In this document: piece after piece, positions 52,672 through 61,170 of the stretch
How the letters are laid out: the number at the start of each line of letters is the position of its first letter
Position numbering within the stretch: position 1 is the first letter of the stretch
DNA from: CAVPDA01 sp963702495
GTDB taxonomy: Bacteria; Pseudomonadota; Gammaproteobacteria; Burkholderiales; Rhodocyclaceae
Direction of reading: 5' to 3'
NCBI GenBank assembly: GCA_963702495.1
Contig: CAVPDA010000014.1
Location: 310,001-374,000, forward strand
DNA length: 64,000 nt
The notes under the pieces: model-generated
Seen by the model: the letters and a program-made list of their open reading frames with translations, nothing else
Database searches by the model: none
What the model was told of the DNA's origin: nothing
Position numbers and translations under genes: made by a program

Positions 52672-53879
52672 GCGACCGCCACCCCCGCCCGTTCCGCCAG
52701 CGCGGCCGCCTTGTCGGTCGCCTCCCAGGGCACCGGAAAATCAGTGCGGCCGACATGGCCGTAGGCAGCCAACCGGCGGTAGAAGCTGCCGTGGCAGATC
52801 GCAGGCAGGTGTCGAAGGTTGAACTGCCGCACGATCCCGGCCGGCCGAAAGTCGAACGTCTCCCCCACCAATGCGGCGATCTCCTCGTCCGCAATTGCGC
52901 CGGAGCCGAAGGTCTCCACCTGGATGCTGGCCGGCCTCGCCCGTCCGATGCAATAGGTGAGGTGCACCTCGCATTCCTCGGCGAGTCCCGCGGCAACGAC
53001 GTTTTTCGCGGCGTGGCGCGCCGCGTAGACGCCGACCCGGTCGATCCGGGAAGGATCCTTCCCCGACAGTGCGGACTCGCTGTGGCGAGAGAACTCGCCA
53101 TAGGTGTCTATGGCGGTCTTGCGTCCGGTCAATCCCGAATGTCGGGAAGGGCCGCCGACGATGAACGGCCCCTCCGGGTTGATGAAGATCTCGGTATTCC
53201 GGTCCAGCCGAATCTCCTCGTCGGCGAACGCCTCGCGGATCACCGCTTCCTCGAGTTCCCGATTCAGGCGCTCCGGGTGGACATCCATGCCGTCATGCTG
53301 GCTGGCGACGATCGTGATGCTGTGGATGCGCCGCGGCATGCGGTTGTGAAACTCGACCCCCACCTGAGTCTTGCCGTCCGACCCCAGGTAGGGGAGAAGC
53401 TTTTCCAGTCTGACGCTGGCCAGCCGGCGCGCCAGTTTGTGGGCCAGCCGCAGCGGCAGCGGGATGCCGGCGGCACAGTGCCCGCAGGCATAGCCGAACG
53501 CGTTCGACATGTTTCGAGCGGGAATCCGGTCGATCTGCGCTTCGGTCAGCGACCGTTCGCCCCCCTCCGGCCCCGGCAGATCGTGAATCTCGGTGATGCT
53601 GGATATGATGGTGCAATTGCGCGCGTCGAAGTCCTCGCGATGGTAGCCCACTTGGGAAATTACCTGGCGCGCGGTTTCCGGTATGTCTACCGTGGCACGC
53701 GAGCCGTACCTGACCGCGACAAACAGGATGCCGTTCGATACCGCGCACTCCGCGACCACGCGGGAATAGGGATCCTGATGCAGGTAGCGGTCAACGATGG
53801 CATCGGATATCTGGTCGCACAACTTGTCGGGATGACCCTCGGTCACCGACTCACAGGTAAACATGAAGTCCTTCTTCAT
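52668..53879 (-). CDS. Divergent second methionine adenosyltransferase
   Basis: A 403-aa MetK-family protein. Conserved: FTCESVTEGHPDKLCDQISD, GLTGRKTAIDTYG, SGKDPSR, YAARHAAKNVVAAGLA, VETFGSG. Changed: the canonical NET-D substrate loop is replaced by ACGHCAAGIPLPL (about 130), the GPxGDAG metal loop is GPSRHSG (about 245), the glycine loop GGGAF is SESAL, and a usual Lys after SGKDPS is Arg. It may therefore have altered activity or none as SAM synthase. The start at 53879 overlaps the stop of the ATPase by 4 bp, so it is in the ATPase operon. Confidence 0.85.
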   Translation of the reverse strand: MKKDFMFTCESVTEGHPDKLCDQISDAIVDRYLHQDPYSRVVAECAVSNGILFVAVRYGSRATVDIPETARQVISQVGYHREDFDARNCTIISSITEIHDLPGPEGGERSLTEAQIDRIPARNMSNAFGYACGHCAAGIPLPLRLAHKLARRLASVRLEKLLPYLGSDGKTQVGVEFHNRMPRRIHSITIVASQHDGMDVHPERLNRELEEAVIREAFADEEIRLDRNTEIFINPEGPFIVGGPSRHSGLTGRKTAIDTYGEFSRHSESALSGKDPSRIDRVGVYAARHAAKNVVAAGLAEECEVHLTYCIGRARPASIQVETFGSGAIADEEIAALVGETFDFRPAGIVRQFNLRHLPAICHGSFYRRLAAYGHVGRTDFPVPWEATDKAAALAERAGVAVA

Positions 53880-56800
53880 CGCGCCGCTCCCTGGCTCAGT
53901 TCGACCAATGGTTTCGGTGCCGGCAAGGCCGGGCGGTTGGACGGGACGTCGCCCGCCCGAAAGGTTTTCGTCGCCTCGTTGACCAGGAACGGGCCGAGCG
54001 ATCCCGCGGCGATCACCGCCGCATCGACCAGACCGATCCGCGTGCAGCCCAGCAGGTTGCGCAGACCCGGCACCAGGACCGTCAATGCCTGCACGGCGAG
54101 CGATCCGCCCGCCGCCCACTCCAGCCAGCGGTTGCGCGGCAGGGCACCGCCCGCAAACAGCCCGTGAGACTCCGAGCGGCAGCTGAACGCATGCAGGAGC
54201 TGGGCGGTGGTCAGGGTCATGAACGCCAGGGTATTGGCCTGCGCTCCGAGGCCGTAGCGCGCCGCTGCGTAGCCATAGCTGGCCATCGTCCCCGCGGTCA
54301 GCGCCGCCGTTTCCATCCCATAGTATTTCATGTCCTGTCTGCGGATGATCGGCTCTTCCGGGTCGCGCGGCGGGCGCGACAGCACATCGGGTTCGGGCGG
54401 CTCCACAGCCAGCGCCAGGCCCGGAAACACATCCGTGATCAGATTAATCCACAACAGCTGCATCGGGTTCAGCGGTTGTCCCAGGCCGGTGCTGATGGAT
54501 GCGAGCATGACCGCAATTTCACTCATGTTGCTCGACATCAGGAAGTGGATCGCCTTGCGAATGTTGCTGTAGATCGTGCGCCCCTCGCTCACCGCCACGA
54601 TCATCGTCTGCAGCTCGTCGTCCTCCAGCAGGACGTCGGCCACGTCCCGGGCGACGTCGGTGCCCGAGCTGCCCATCGCCACACCGATGTCCGCCGCCCT
54701 CAGGGCCGGACCGTCGTTTATGCCGTCGCCAGTCATGGCGACCACCTTGCCTGCCTGCTGCAGGGCCTTGACGATTTGCAGCTTGTTTGCCGGGCTCACC
54801 CGGGCGAATACGTCGATTCGTTCCGCCAGCGCCGACATGAGCAGCGCATCGATGCTTTCCAGCTTCGCCGAGTCCAGAATCTCGATGCGCGGCGTCCCGG
54901 ACAGGCCCAGCGTCTTGCCGACCGCGTAGGCCGTGGCGCTCTGGTCGCCGGTGATCATGACCGTCTTGATTCCGGCGCGGTGGAAAAGCCCGATCAGCTG
55001 CGGCACGCCGTCCCGGATCGGATCGGCCATACCCGCCAACCCGATCCAGACCAGGCCGTCGTCCGGGGGCTGCGGATCGCCGCGCCAGACCTTGTAGGCG
55101 AATCCCAGCACCCGCAGCGCCTCGCCCGCCATGCGCTCGTTCTCGTTGACGATCGCGATCCGTTCGTCATCGCCGAGGTGATGCTTGGCGCCGTCTCTGA
55201 CGTACCAGCCGCACAGATCGAGGACTTCCAGGGGGCTGCCCTTGACGGCGAGCATCCAGGCCCCGTCGCCCGCAGGATGGGTCGTTCGCATGTAACTGCG
55301 ATTCTCGGCCCGATACTCGATGGTGCTCACCGGGTAATGCGCCCGCAGTTGCATCACGTTGACCCGAGCCAGCAGGGCGAGATGAATCAGGGCGTTCTCC
55401 GTGGCGCTGCCGTTGAGCTGATACCGCCCCGCGTCGTGTTCGAGCCGGGTCTCGTTGCACAGCACGGCCACGTGCACCAGCCGCAACAGTTCGTCGCTGG
55501 CCAGCGGATCGAACGGCGCGCCTTCGGCAAAAAAACCAGCGGCGACGACCCGTACCGGCCTCATGCCCACGTGCAGGGCGAGAACGGACATGCGGTTGCG
55601 GGTCAAGGTTCCGGTCTTGTCCATGCACATGACCTGGACCGCCCCGAGCGTTTCGACGGCTGCGAGGGAACGGATCAGCACGCGATGCCGCCGCATGCCG
55701 CGTATGCCGAGCGCGAGGGTCGTGGTCGCCACCGTCGGCAGCCCCTCCGGAACCGCAGCCACAGCCAGGGAGACCGCGGCCTTCAGCATCTCCAGGGCGC
55801 CGTATCCGCGCAGTAGTCCGACGGCGAACACAACCCCGCAGATTGCGCCGGACGCCCAGACCATCTGATTGCCCAGCCGATCGAGCTGCTTTTGCATCGG
55901 CGTGTCGGGAGGGCGAGTGTCTCCGACCAGCGCATGGATCGTGCCGATCTCGGTTGACGTGCCTGTGGCAACTACCGCCGCCAGTCCGCTGCCGCCGGTG
56001 ACGACGGTTCCCATGTAGACCATGTTCCTGCGGTCCGCCAAAGCCATCTCGCCCCCCATCAGCGCGGCGGCGCATTTTCGAACCGGCATGCTCTCGCCGG
56101 TCAACGCTGACTCGTCCGTCGTGAGCTCGCTCTCGTTCAGCAACCTGGCATCCGCGGCCACGTACATGCCCGGAGACAGCACCAGAACGTCGCCGGGAAC
56201 CACCCATTCGGCCGGAACCTGCACGGCAGCCGCGTCGCGCATCACCAGGGCTGTGTGAGCGGAGGTGTTGGTGAGCGCGGTGATCGTCTTCTCGGCCTGA
56301 ACCTCGGTGATGAATCCGATCGCGGCATTGACAAACACGACGCCGACGATGACCACAGCGTCGGCTATTCCCCCGGTGAATATCGACAGCACTGCAGAGG
56401 CGCCGAGCAGGGCAACGGGGAGGCTCGCGAACTGCCCGAGCAGTATGCTGAGACTCGACCTCGGTTCCGGGCGCGGCAAGTTGTTCAGGCCGAATCGCTG
56501 CAGTCGCCTGCCGCCCTCGACGGAGGTCAAACCGCTTTCGGCCGACGTGGCGAGTTGCCGCAGCACATCCGCGGCCCCGACCCGATGCCAGGGCGCACCG
56601 GCCTGTTCTTCCGTGCCGCGGGATGCAGCTATTTTGCGCCCTGCGGATCGGTCCGCCGGCCGTTCCACCGGCCGCAACCCGCTGGCCGGTCGCCCGACTG
56701 TCGCAGCAGCCGGAGGGGTGGCCCCAAGCACCCGGCGACAGATCTGCTCGACGCGGTATATCACCGCATCCATCTCATCCGGCTGTCTGAGGACGACCAA

Positions 56801-57043
56801 CACGTGTCCGGTCAAGACGCTTCCAACCGCGTCGGCAACTGTAGGCAACTCTCCCAGTTCGGACTCGATCAGGTCTTTGAGCGCGTCGCAGCGGTACAGC
56901 CCCGCAATCTCCAGGCGCACTCGACCGGGTGCGGCGATTCGCAGCACCGAAACTCGGGCGACAACGCTTTGTTTGGCTCCGCTATCCCTGGCCGGCGCCA
57001 ACTCTGCGGCGTGCGCGGTTCGCGGGCGGATTGCGGCGTGCAT
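53876..57043 (-). CDS. P2-type cation ATPase with N-terminal HMA-like domain
   Basis: A 1,055-aa P-type ATPase in the inner membrane. An N-terminal cysteine-free HMA-like domain (AAPGRVRLEIAGLYRCDALK, about 35-105) precedes a P2-type core: LTGESMPV (actuator), AAVPEGLPTVATTTLALG in M4, phosphorylation site CMDKTGTLTRN (Asp about 475), MTGDGINDGPALRAADIG and M6 LLWINLITDVFPGLAL with Asn and Asp placed as in Ca2+ pumps. Ca2+, Mn2+ or Mg2+ is therefore more likely than a soft metal. I chose the ATG at 57043; a GTG at 57070 is also possible and neither has a strong ribosome site. A Pho-type box lies upstream. Confidence 0.88.
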   Translation of the reverse strand: MHAAIRPRTAHAAELAPARDSGAKQSVVARVSVLRIAAPGRVRLEIAGLYRCDALKDLIESELGELPTVADAVGSVLTGHVLVVLRQPDEMDAVIYRVEQICRRVLGATPPAAATVGRPASGLRPVERPADRSAGRKIAASRGTEEQAGAPWHRVGAADVLRQLATSAESGLTSVEGGRRLQRFGLNNLPRPEPRSSLSILLGQFASLPVALLGASAVLSIFTGGIADAVVIVGVVFVNAAIGFITEVQAEKTITALTNTSAHTALVMRDAAAVQVPAEWVVPGDVLVLSPGMYVAADARLLNESELTTDESALTGESMPVRKCAAALMGGEMALADRRNMVYMGTVVTGGSGLAAVVATGTSTEIGTIHALVGDTRPPDTPMQKQLDRLGNQMVWASGAICGVVFAVGLLRGYGALEMLKAAVSLAVAAVPEGLPTVATTTLALGIRGMRRHRVLIRSLAAVETLGAVQVMCMDKTGTLTRNRMSVLALHVGMRPVRVVAAGFFAEGAPFDPLASDELLRLVHVAVLCNETRLEHDAGRYQLNGSATENALIHLALLARVNVMQLRAHYPVSTIEYRAENRSYMRTTHPAGDGAWMLAVKGSPLEVLDLCGWYVRDGAKHHLGDDERIAIVNENERMAGEALRVLGFAYKVWRGDPQPPDDGLVWIGLAGMADPIRDGVPQLIGLFHRAGIKTVMITGDQSATAYAVGKTLGLSGTPRIEILDSAKLESIDALLMSALAERIDVFARVSPANKLQIVKALQQAGKVVAMTGDGINDGPALRAADIGVAMGSSGTDVARDVADVLLEDDELQTMIVAVSEGRTIYSNIRKAIHFLMSSNMSEIAVMLASISTGLGQPLNPMQLLWINLITDVFPGLALAVEPPEPDVLSRPPRDPEEPIIRRQDMKYYGMETAALTAGTMASYGYAAARYGLGAQANTLAFMTLTTAQLLHAFSCRSESHGLFAGGALPRNRWLEWAAGGSLAVQALTVLVPGLRNLLGCTRIGLVDAAVIAAGSLGPFLVNEATKTFRAGDVPSNRPALPAPKPLVELSQGAAR

Positions 57044-57097
57044 GGTGAGGTAGTACGGTCTCTGGCGCACCCGTGTCGGGTGCGGTAATCCGCCGTT

Positions 57098-57143
57098 ACC
57101 CTACCACCGACGATCCGGGAGTTGCTTTACAGAATTGTTACAA
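57098..57143 (-). promoter_or_regulatory. Pho-box upstream of the P-type ATPase
   Basis: Minus strand: TTGTAAC-AATT-CTGTAAA (57143-57126), both half sites 6 of 7 to CTGTAAC, oriented towards the ATPase. A TAGGGT (57103-57098) lies 22 bp downstream, i.e. one repeat step further than usual, so the exact -10 is uncertain. Confidence 0.6.
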
Positions 57144-57202
57144 CTACGGGGGACCGGTACCGGGCCGAAGCGGGGTCGCGCCGCACCGACCGTCGCCGCC
57201 AG

Positions 57203-57685
57203 TCAGAGTGGATCGCTACGGCGGGTGTGCGGCTGCCGCCCAGGCGCAGCCAAGCCTGATCTGCGTTGCCGCAACCAGCTTGCATAGGGCTTGTCGTAGT
57301 CGTAGATATGGGAAAGCATCCAGGCCTCGAGTTGCCTTCGCAGTGCTGCTTTCCCCGCCCCACCGGCGACGCCGGCAGATTCGGCGATCTCGCGGCGAAA
57401 CCTGGACAGTTCCTCGATCAGGCGCGCGTGATCCCGGATATGGGCGGACCAGCCCGGATACTCCATCGAGCACATTTCGACGCGTTCAGTCTCGAAGTGA
57501 GTGCGCGCGAGTTGGCGTACGACGTCCAGCGCATACACGGCTTCGTCGATGGGGTAGGCGTTGATCAGGCGCCGGACGGCCTCCCCCACCCAATGCATCA
57601 GCGTCTGATGCTCGCTGTCCATCAAGGCATGCGCGGTGGCGGGCGTCGCGATCATGTCTCGGCCGTTTCCGTTTCGGTCACTCAT
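57203..57685 (-). CDS. Hemerythrin-like HHE domain protein
   Basis: A 160-aa four-helix protein with hemerythrin ligands: H in MDSEHQTLMHWVGEAV, HFETERVEMCSMEYPGWSAH with H-x3-E, IRDHARLIEEL, and HIYDYDKPYASWL near the end. Such proteins bind O2 or NO at a di-iron centre, often for sensing or delivery. The ATG at 57685 has AGGAA 6 bp upstream. Function here is unknown. Confidence 0.85.
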   Translation of the reverse strand: MSDRNGNGRDMIATPATAHALMDSEHQTLMHWVGEAVRRLINAYPIDEAVYALDVVRQLARTHFETERVEMCSMEYPGWSAHIRDHARLIEELSRFRREIAESAGVAGGAGKAALRRQLEAWMLSHIYDYDKPYASWLRQRRSGLAAPGRQPHTRRSDPL

Positions 57686-57774
57686 CGGTTCCTCATGCGA
57701 TGTTGCCGCCATGCCTTCGGTTGCACCGAGGGGCAATACCGTTCGAGCCGGGGCACGGACGACGTAGCGGTGCG

Positions 57775-58116
57775 CTACTCCAGTGCGCCGGCACAATCGG
57801 CGTAGTCCCACGCCGTATGCCGCCATGCCGCTGCGACGGCGCGATCCCTTGCATTCCGATAGTCGGATGGCGTCACGGCGTCCGCCAGGCGACGCAGGTG
57901 GCCGATTTCCAGCTGCCCCGGCGACCCGCCCGCCAGGTGCACTCCTTTCAGGATCGCCTTGGCGTGATCGAGAAGCCGTTGGTTTCTGCGCGTCGTCAGC
58001 GCGCGCCCGGCCTCGTCTTCAACAAAGAACTCGTCGCCGAACACCTCTTGGATCAGGGACCATTCGCCGTAGCAGGTATCGTCGATCGGTACCAGGTCGT
58101 GCAGGTGTAGTCTCAT
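57775..58116 (-). CDS. Hypothetical protein (113 aa)
   Basis: A small soluble protein starting MRLHLHDLVPIDDTCYGEWS with helical remainder (RNQRLLDHAKAILKGVHLAG) ending WDYADCAGALE. GGAGGG lies 7 bp before the ATG at 58116, the best support for the gene. No family recognised. It is upstream of the hemerythrin gene on the same strand. Confidence 0.6.
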   Translation of the reverse strand: MRLHLHDLVPIDDTCYGEWSLIQEVFGDEFFVEDEAGRALTTRRNQRLLDHAKAILKGVHLAGGSPGQLEIGHLRRLADAVTPSDYRNARDRAVAAAWRHTAWDYADCAGALE

Positions 58117-58479
58117 CGTCGGACCCTCCATTCCAGTTTCCGACGATTGTCCTCGGCATATGTTGCGGGGTTGAGAAACGCAGGTGACTTCCCCGTTCCT
58201 GCAGTCGCTGAAAATTCGTTTGCCGCGCGCTGTCCCGGTCCCGGATCGGCACCACGGTCGGCGCATGCCACCGATGGCTTCCCGTCGCCTTGCATTGTCC
58301 GGCCCACGCCCGACGGTGGGAACGAGGCGTGCCGGTGATCTGCGCGATGACCGCCGCGCCACGGCCCCGCTGTAGCAGGACCGTCATCAGCGATCCACCA
58401 AACTGCAACAGTCGGTGCGTAATGTCAGGTTCGCTCTCCCGCCGTACCCGAAAACCTGCCTGTTTGGGGTAACGACTCG
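58117..58479. other. Intergenic divergent promoter region
   Basis: About 360 bp between the 113-aa hypothetical gene and the methyltransferase gene. No gene and no convincing Pho box found. Confidence 0.45.
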
Positions 58480-59202
58480 ATGCTTCAGCTGAATCCGTCC
58501 GACGCGCCGCAGTTCAGTCTCGACCCGACGATGCTGGGCGAGATCCTCACCCATGCCCGGCCGCTGGGGCACAGCGAGGATCCGTCGAATCTGAACCTCG
58601 GTTTCGGCTTCCTCTATTACGGGTTGGCGCGCGCGCTGCGGCCAAGACACATCCTGGTGATCGGATCGGGCTACGGCTTCAGCGTCGTCTGCCTCGCCCT
58701 CGGCCTCAAGGACAACGCCCGCGGAGGGCTGAGCTTCGTCGACCCGTCCTATTCGGTGTTCAAGGATGGGCCGCTACGCACCGTCGGCGGTACCGGGCAG
58801 TGGGACGATCCGCAGACAGTTCGGGCGCACTTCCGCCGCTTCGGTGTCGAGCGCCACGTCACGCACTACAAGCTGAGCAGTGCGGCCTTCTTCGCCGACT
58901 ACGGCGAGCGGAACCTTCCCGCCATCGATCTCGCCTTCGTCGACGGCAGCCACAGCTACGCCGATGTGCGGCACGACTTCCTCGCCGTGCTGCACCGGAC
59001 GCGCCGGAACAGCTACATCCTGCTTCACGATACCAATATCTATGTCCGGGAACTGGTGCGCCACGCCGGCGTGAAGCGCTGGCTGAAGGCGATTTCGAAG
59101 GACAAGGAATCGTTCGAAGTCATCGACTTTCCGTTCGCATCCGGCGTGGCCATGGTGCGCGTGCTCCGCGACGGTCCGTGGTCCATCGCCGATCGATGGT
59201 GA
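58480..59202 (+). CDS. Class I SAM-dependent methyltransferase-like protein
   Basis: A 240-aa Rossmann-fold protein of the Methyltransf_24 type: ILVIGSGYGFSVVCLALGL (SAM-binding motif I), LSFVDPSYSVF, LAFVDGSHSYADVRHDFLAV (motif IV region) and YILLHDTNIY. The acceptor is unknown. The stop overlaps the start of psd by 7 bp, so it may act on a phospholipid or be co-regulated with lipid synthesis. Confidence 0.78.
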   Translation: MLQLNPSDAPQFSLDPTMLGEILTHARPLGHSEDPSNLNLGFGFLYYGLARALRPRHILVIGSGYGFSVVCLALGLKDNARGGLSFVDPSYSVFKDGPLRTVGGTGQWDDPQTVRAHFRRFGVERHVTHYKLSSAAFFADYGERNLPAIDLAFVDGSHSYADVRHDFLAVLHRTRRNSYILLHDTNIYVRELVRHAGVKRWLKAISKDKESFEVIDFPFASGVAMVRVLRDGPWSIADRW

Positions 59203-59882
59203 TCGCGGCGGCGGTCCTTTCCGCCCTGCTGGTCGCGTCCTACCTGTTCTGGCGCCACTTCTGGTTCTTTCGCGATCCGCCCCGATCGCCGCCCGCGGCG
59301 GCGGGCATCCTCAGCCCCGCTGACGGAACGGTTGTCTACGTGCGCAAGGTGGCGCCGGGCGAGGACGTGATCGTGATCAAGCAGGGTGTGCACGCAACCG
59401 TCCGGGATATCCTGCGCCAGGACGTGGACACGACACGCCTGGTGATCGGCGTGTTCATGAGCCCGTTCGACGTGCATTACAACCGCGCCCCGATCGACGG
59501 CACGATCGACTTCATTCACCGCCATCCGGCCATCGGCGAAAATCTGCACATGGGTTCGATGCACTGGCGCGCTGTCTTCGATCTCCCGCCGCATTACGCC
59601 GACAGCGTTCATATCGTCCAGAATGAACGGACCGTCACCCACTTCGTCGGCGATTACAAGGGGGAACCCCTTTCCTGCTATGTCGTGCAGATCGGAGCGC
59701 GCACCGTCAATGGCATCGACAGTTACTTCCGCGAGGGCGATTTCGTCGCACGCGGCGCCAAGTTCGGCATGATCCGCATTGGCTCCCAGGTGGACGTGAT
59801 CGTCACCTGGCGCCCGGGATTGAAGGTACTGGTGCAACCCGGCGAGAGGGTTCGGGCCGGTGAGACCCGGTTGATCGAGTAA
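59196..59882 (+). CDS. psd: Phosphatidylserine decarboxylase-family protein
   Basis: A 228-aa short-type (archaeal/alphaproteobacterial-like) PSD. It has an N-terminal membrane helix (VLSALLVASYLFWRHFWFF), GILSPADGTVVYV, FMSPFDVHYNRAPIDG and the self-cleavage site RIGSQVDVIV, where Gly-Ser cleavage would create the pyruvoyl cofactor. It converts phosphatidylserine to phosphatidylethanolamine. It lacks the bacterial LGST motif of long-type Psd, as expected for this subgroup. It overlaps the methyltransferase gene by 7 bp. Confidence 0.87.
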   Translation: MVIAAAVLSALLVASYLFWRHFWFFRDPPRSPPAAAGILSPADGTVVYVRKVAPGEDVIVIKQGVHATVRDILRQDVDTTRLVIGVFMSPFDVHYNRAPIDGTIDFIHRHPAIGENLHMGSMHWRAVFDLPPHYADSVHIVQNERTVTHFVGDYKGEPLSCYVVQIGARTVNGIDSYFREGDFVARGAKFGMIRIGSQVDVIVTWRPGLKVLVQPGERVRAGETRLIE

Positions 59883-59933
59883 CTCACGTCCATCGCCCGC
59901 CCGGGAGCGTCACTCGAACTGCGGCCGCAATGT

Positions 59934-60953
59934 TCAACGACGTTGCTTGTACAACAAGGCCCCCAGGGTCAGCGCGCCGGCCGCGACAATCAGCAGCATC
60001 ACCCACGCGAAGGACGATCCAGCTTCCGTGCCCGGCAGGCCGGCGACGTTCATGCCGAAGATTCCCGATACCAGGGTCATCGGCATGAACACCACCGTGT
60101 AGATGGTCAGGACGTACAAATTGCGCCCGGTGAATTCGGCCTCCTGCGAACCCAGTTCTTCCTGCAGAATCTTGGCCCGCTCCTGCTGGTGCTCGGCTTC
60201 GTCGATCAGATAGCCCAGATCGTCCGCAACCCCCCGCAGCCGTTCCACGTCGGATTCCGCCAGCCATCCGGGCGCCCGCGCGGTCAGCTTCTGGATGGCA
60301 GCGCGCTGCGGACGGAAATGGCGTCGGAGGTGGGCGCCAAGACGGCGGATGCGGCTCAATTCCTCGCGCTGACCGACTGCCTGGTCACGCAGAACTCGAT
60401 CCTCCGCGTGATCCAGGTCGTCGTTCAGCCCCCCCACCAGCGCCTCGATGGCCTCCACTTGATGATCGAGCAGGAGCCCGAGCAGTTCGACCCCGCTTTT
60501 GACCTGCAAACCCGCCCGTGCTTCGGACCGGAGCCGGTCGGTGCCTCGCAACGGATGAAAGCGGGCGGTGATGATCGACCGGGGCGTAACGAATGCCCAT
60601 AGCGTCGCGACCTCTCCGGGATCCACCGCGTCGCTATAGATGAAGTCGTTGATCACGACCAGCAGGCCATCTCCGACACCCTCCATGCGTTGCCGGGCCT
60701 CCCGGTCTTCCAGCACGGCCCGGGCTCCGGGCGGGACGATTCCCGAATCTGCCAGCCAGCGGCGCACGCCGGCATGGCTCGCGTTGAAGTGGAGCCACAC
60801 GATCGTACCGGGAGTATTCAGCGCAGTCTGCATGTCGGCGGGCTCAAGGGGCTGCGGCGGGGTGTCTTCGCGAAAGGAGAAGCCGCAGATCAGCCCGAAG
60901 TCTGCCAACGATCGTGCTGCCTTCATGGGCAGCATCCGCGTAGGAGTGTCCAT
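59934..60953 (-). CDS. CorA-family divalent cation transporter (ZntB-like)
   Basis: A 339-aa inner-membrane pentameric channel or transporter. It has a long cytoplasmic domain with an extended helix, then TM1 (LYVLTIYTVVFMPMTLVSGI) ending in the pore motif FGMN, and TM2 (FAWVMLLIVAAGALTLGALL) with a basic C-terminus KQRR. The layout fits CorA/ZntB. Mg2+ or Zn2+ specificity cannot be decided. The ATG at 60953 was chosen for MDTPTRMLPM. It is divergent from the phosphatase gene. Confidence 0.88.
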   Translation of the reverse strand: MDTPTRMLPMKAARSLADFGLICGFSFREDTPPQPLEPADMQTALNTPGTIVWLHFNASHAGVRRWLADSGIVPPGARAVLEDREARQRMEGVGDGLLVVINDFIYSDAVDPGEVATLWAFVTPRSIITARFHPLRGTDRLRSEARAGLQVKSGVELLGLLLDHQVEAIEALVGGLNDDLDHAEDRVLRDQAVGQREELSRIRRLGAHLRRHFRPQRAAIQKLTARAPGWLAESDVERLRGVADDLGYLIDEAEHQQERAKILQEELGSQEAEFTGRNLYVLTIYTVVFMPMTLVSGIFGMNVAGLPGTEAGSSFAWVMLLIVAAGALTLGALLYKQRR

Positions 60954-61045
60954 CGCCTTCAGCCGTGAGATTGACCGATCGGGGCATCGAAGCGCCGAGG
61001 ATACCCGATCCCGGTTTCTGGCGTCACCGCAGCCCGCCGCGCGGC

Positions 61046-61079
61046 CTGAAATGCTGTCGTAACCCCGCCGCCCTACTCT
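61046..61079 (+). promoter_or_regulatory. Pho-box promoter for the alkaline phosphatase-family gene
   Basis: CTGAAAT-GCTG-TCGTAAC (61046-61063), each half 5 of 7 to the CTGTCAT/CTGTAAC pattern, then exactly 10 bp, then TACTCT (61074-61079). It precedes the gene at 61171 by about 90 bp. Confidence 0.5.
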
Positions 61080-61170
61080 GCCGCCACTGCCGCAGCCGAT
61101 CCGTCGCCGGTCCGCATCGACCGGTCGGAAGGGCATCACGGCAGCACCCCCAAGCAGAGGAGATCCCACA

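Noticed and set aside
54164..55816. 550-codon plus-strand frame opposite the P-type ATPase
   Set aside because: Shadow of a protein with complete ATPase motifs.
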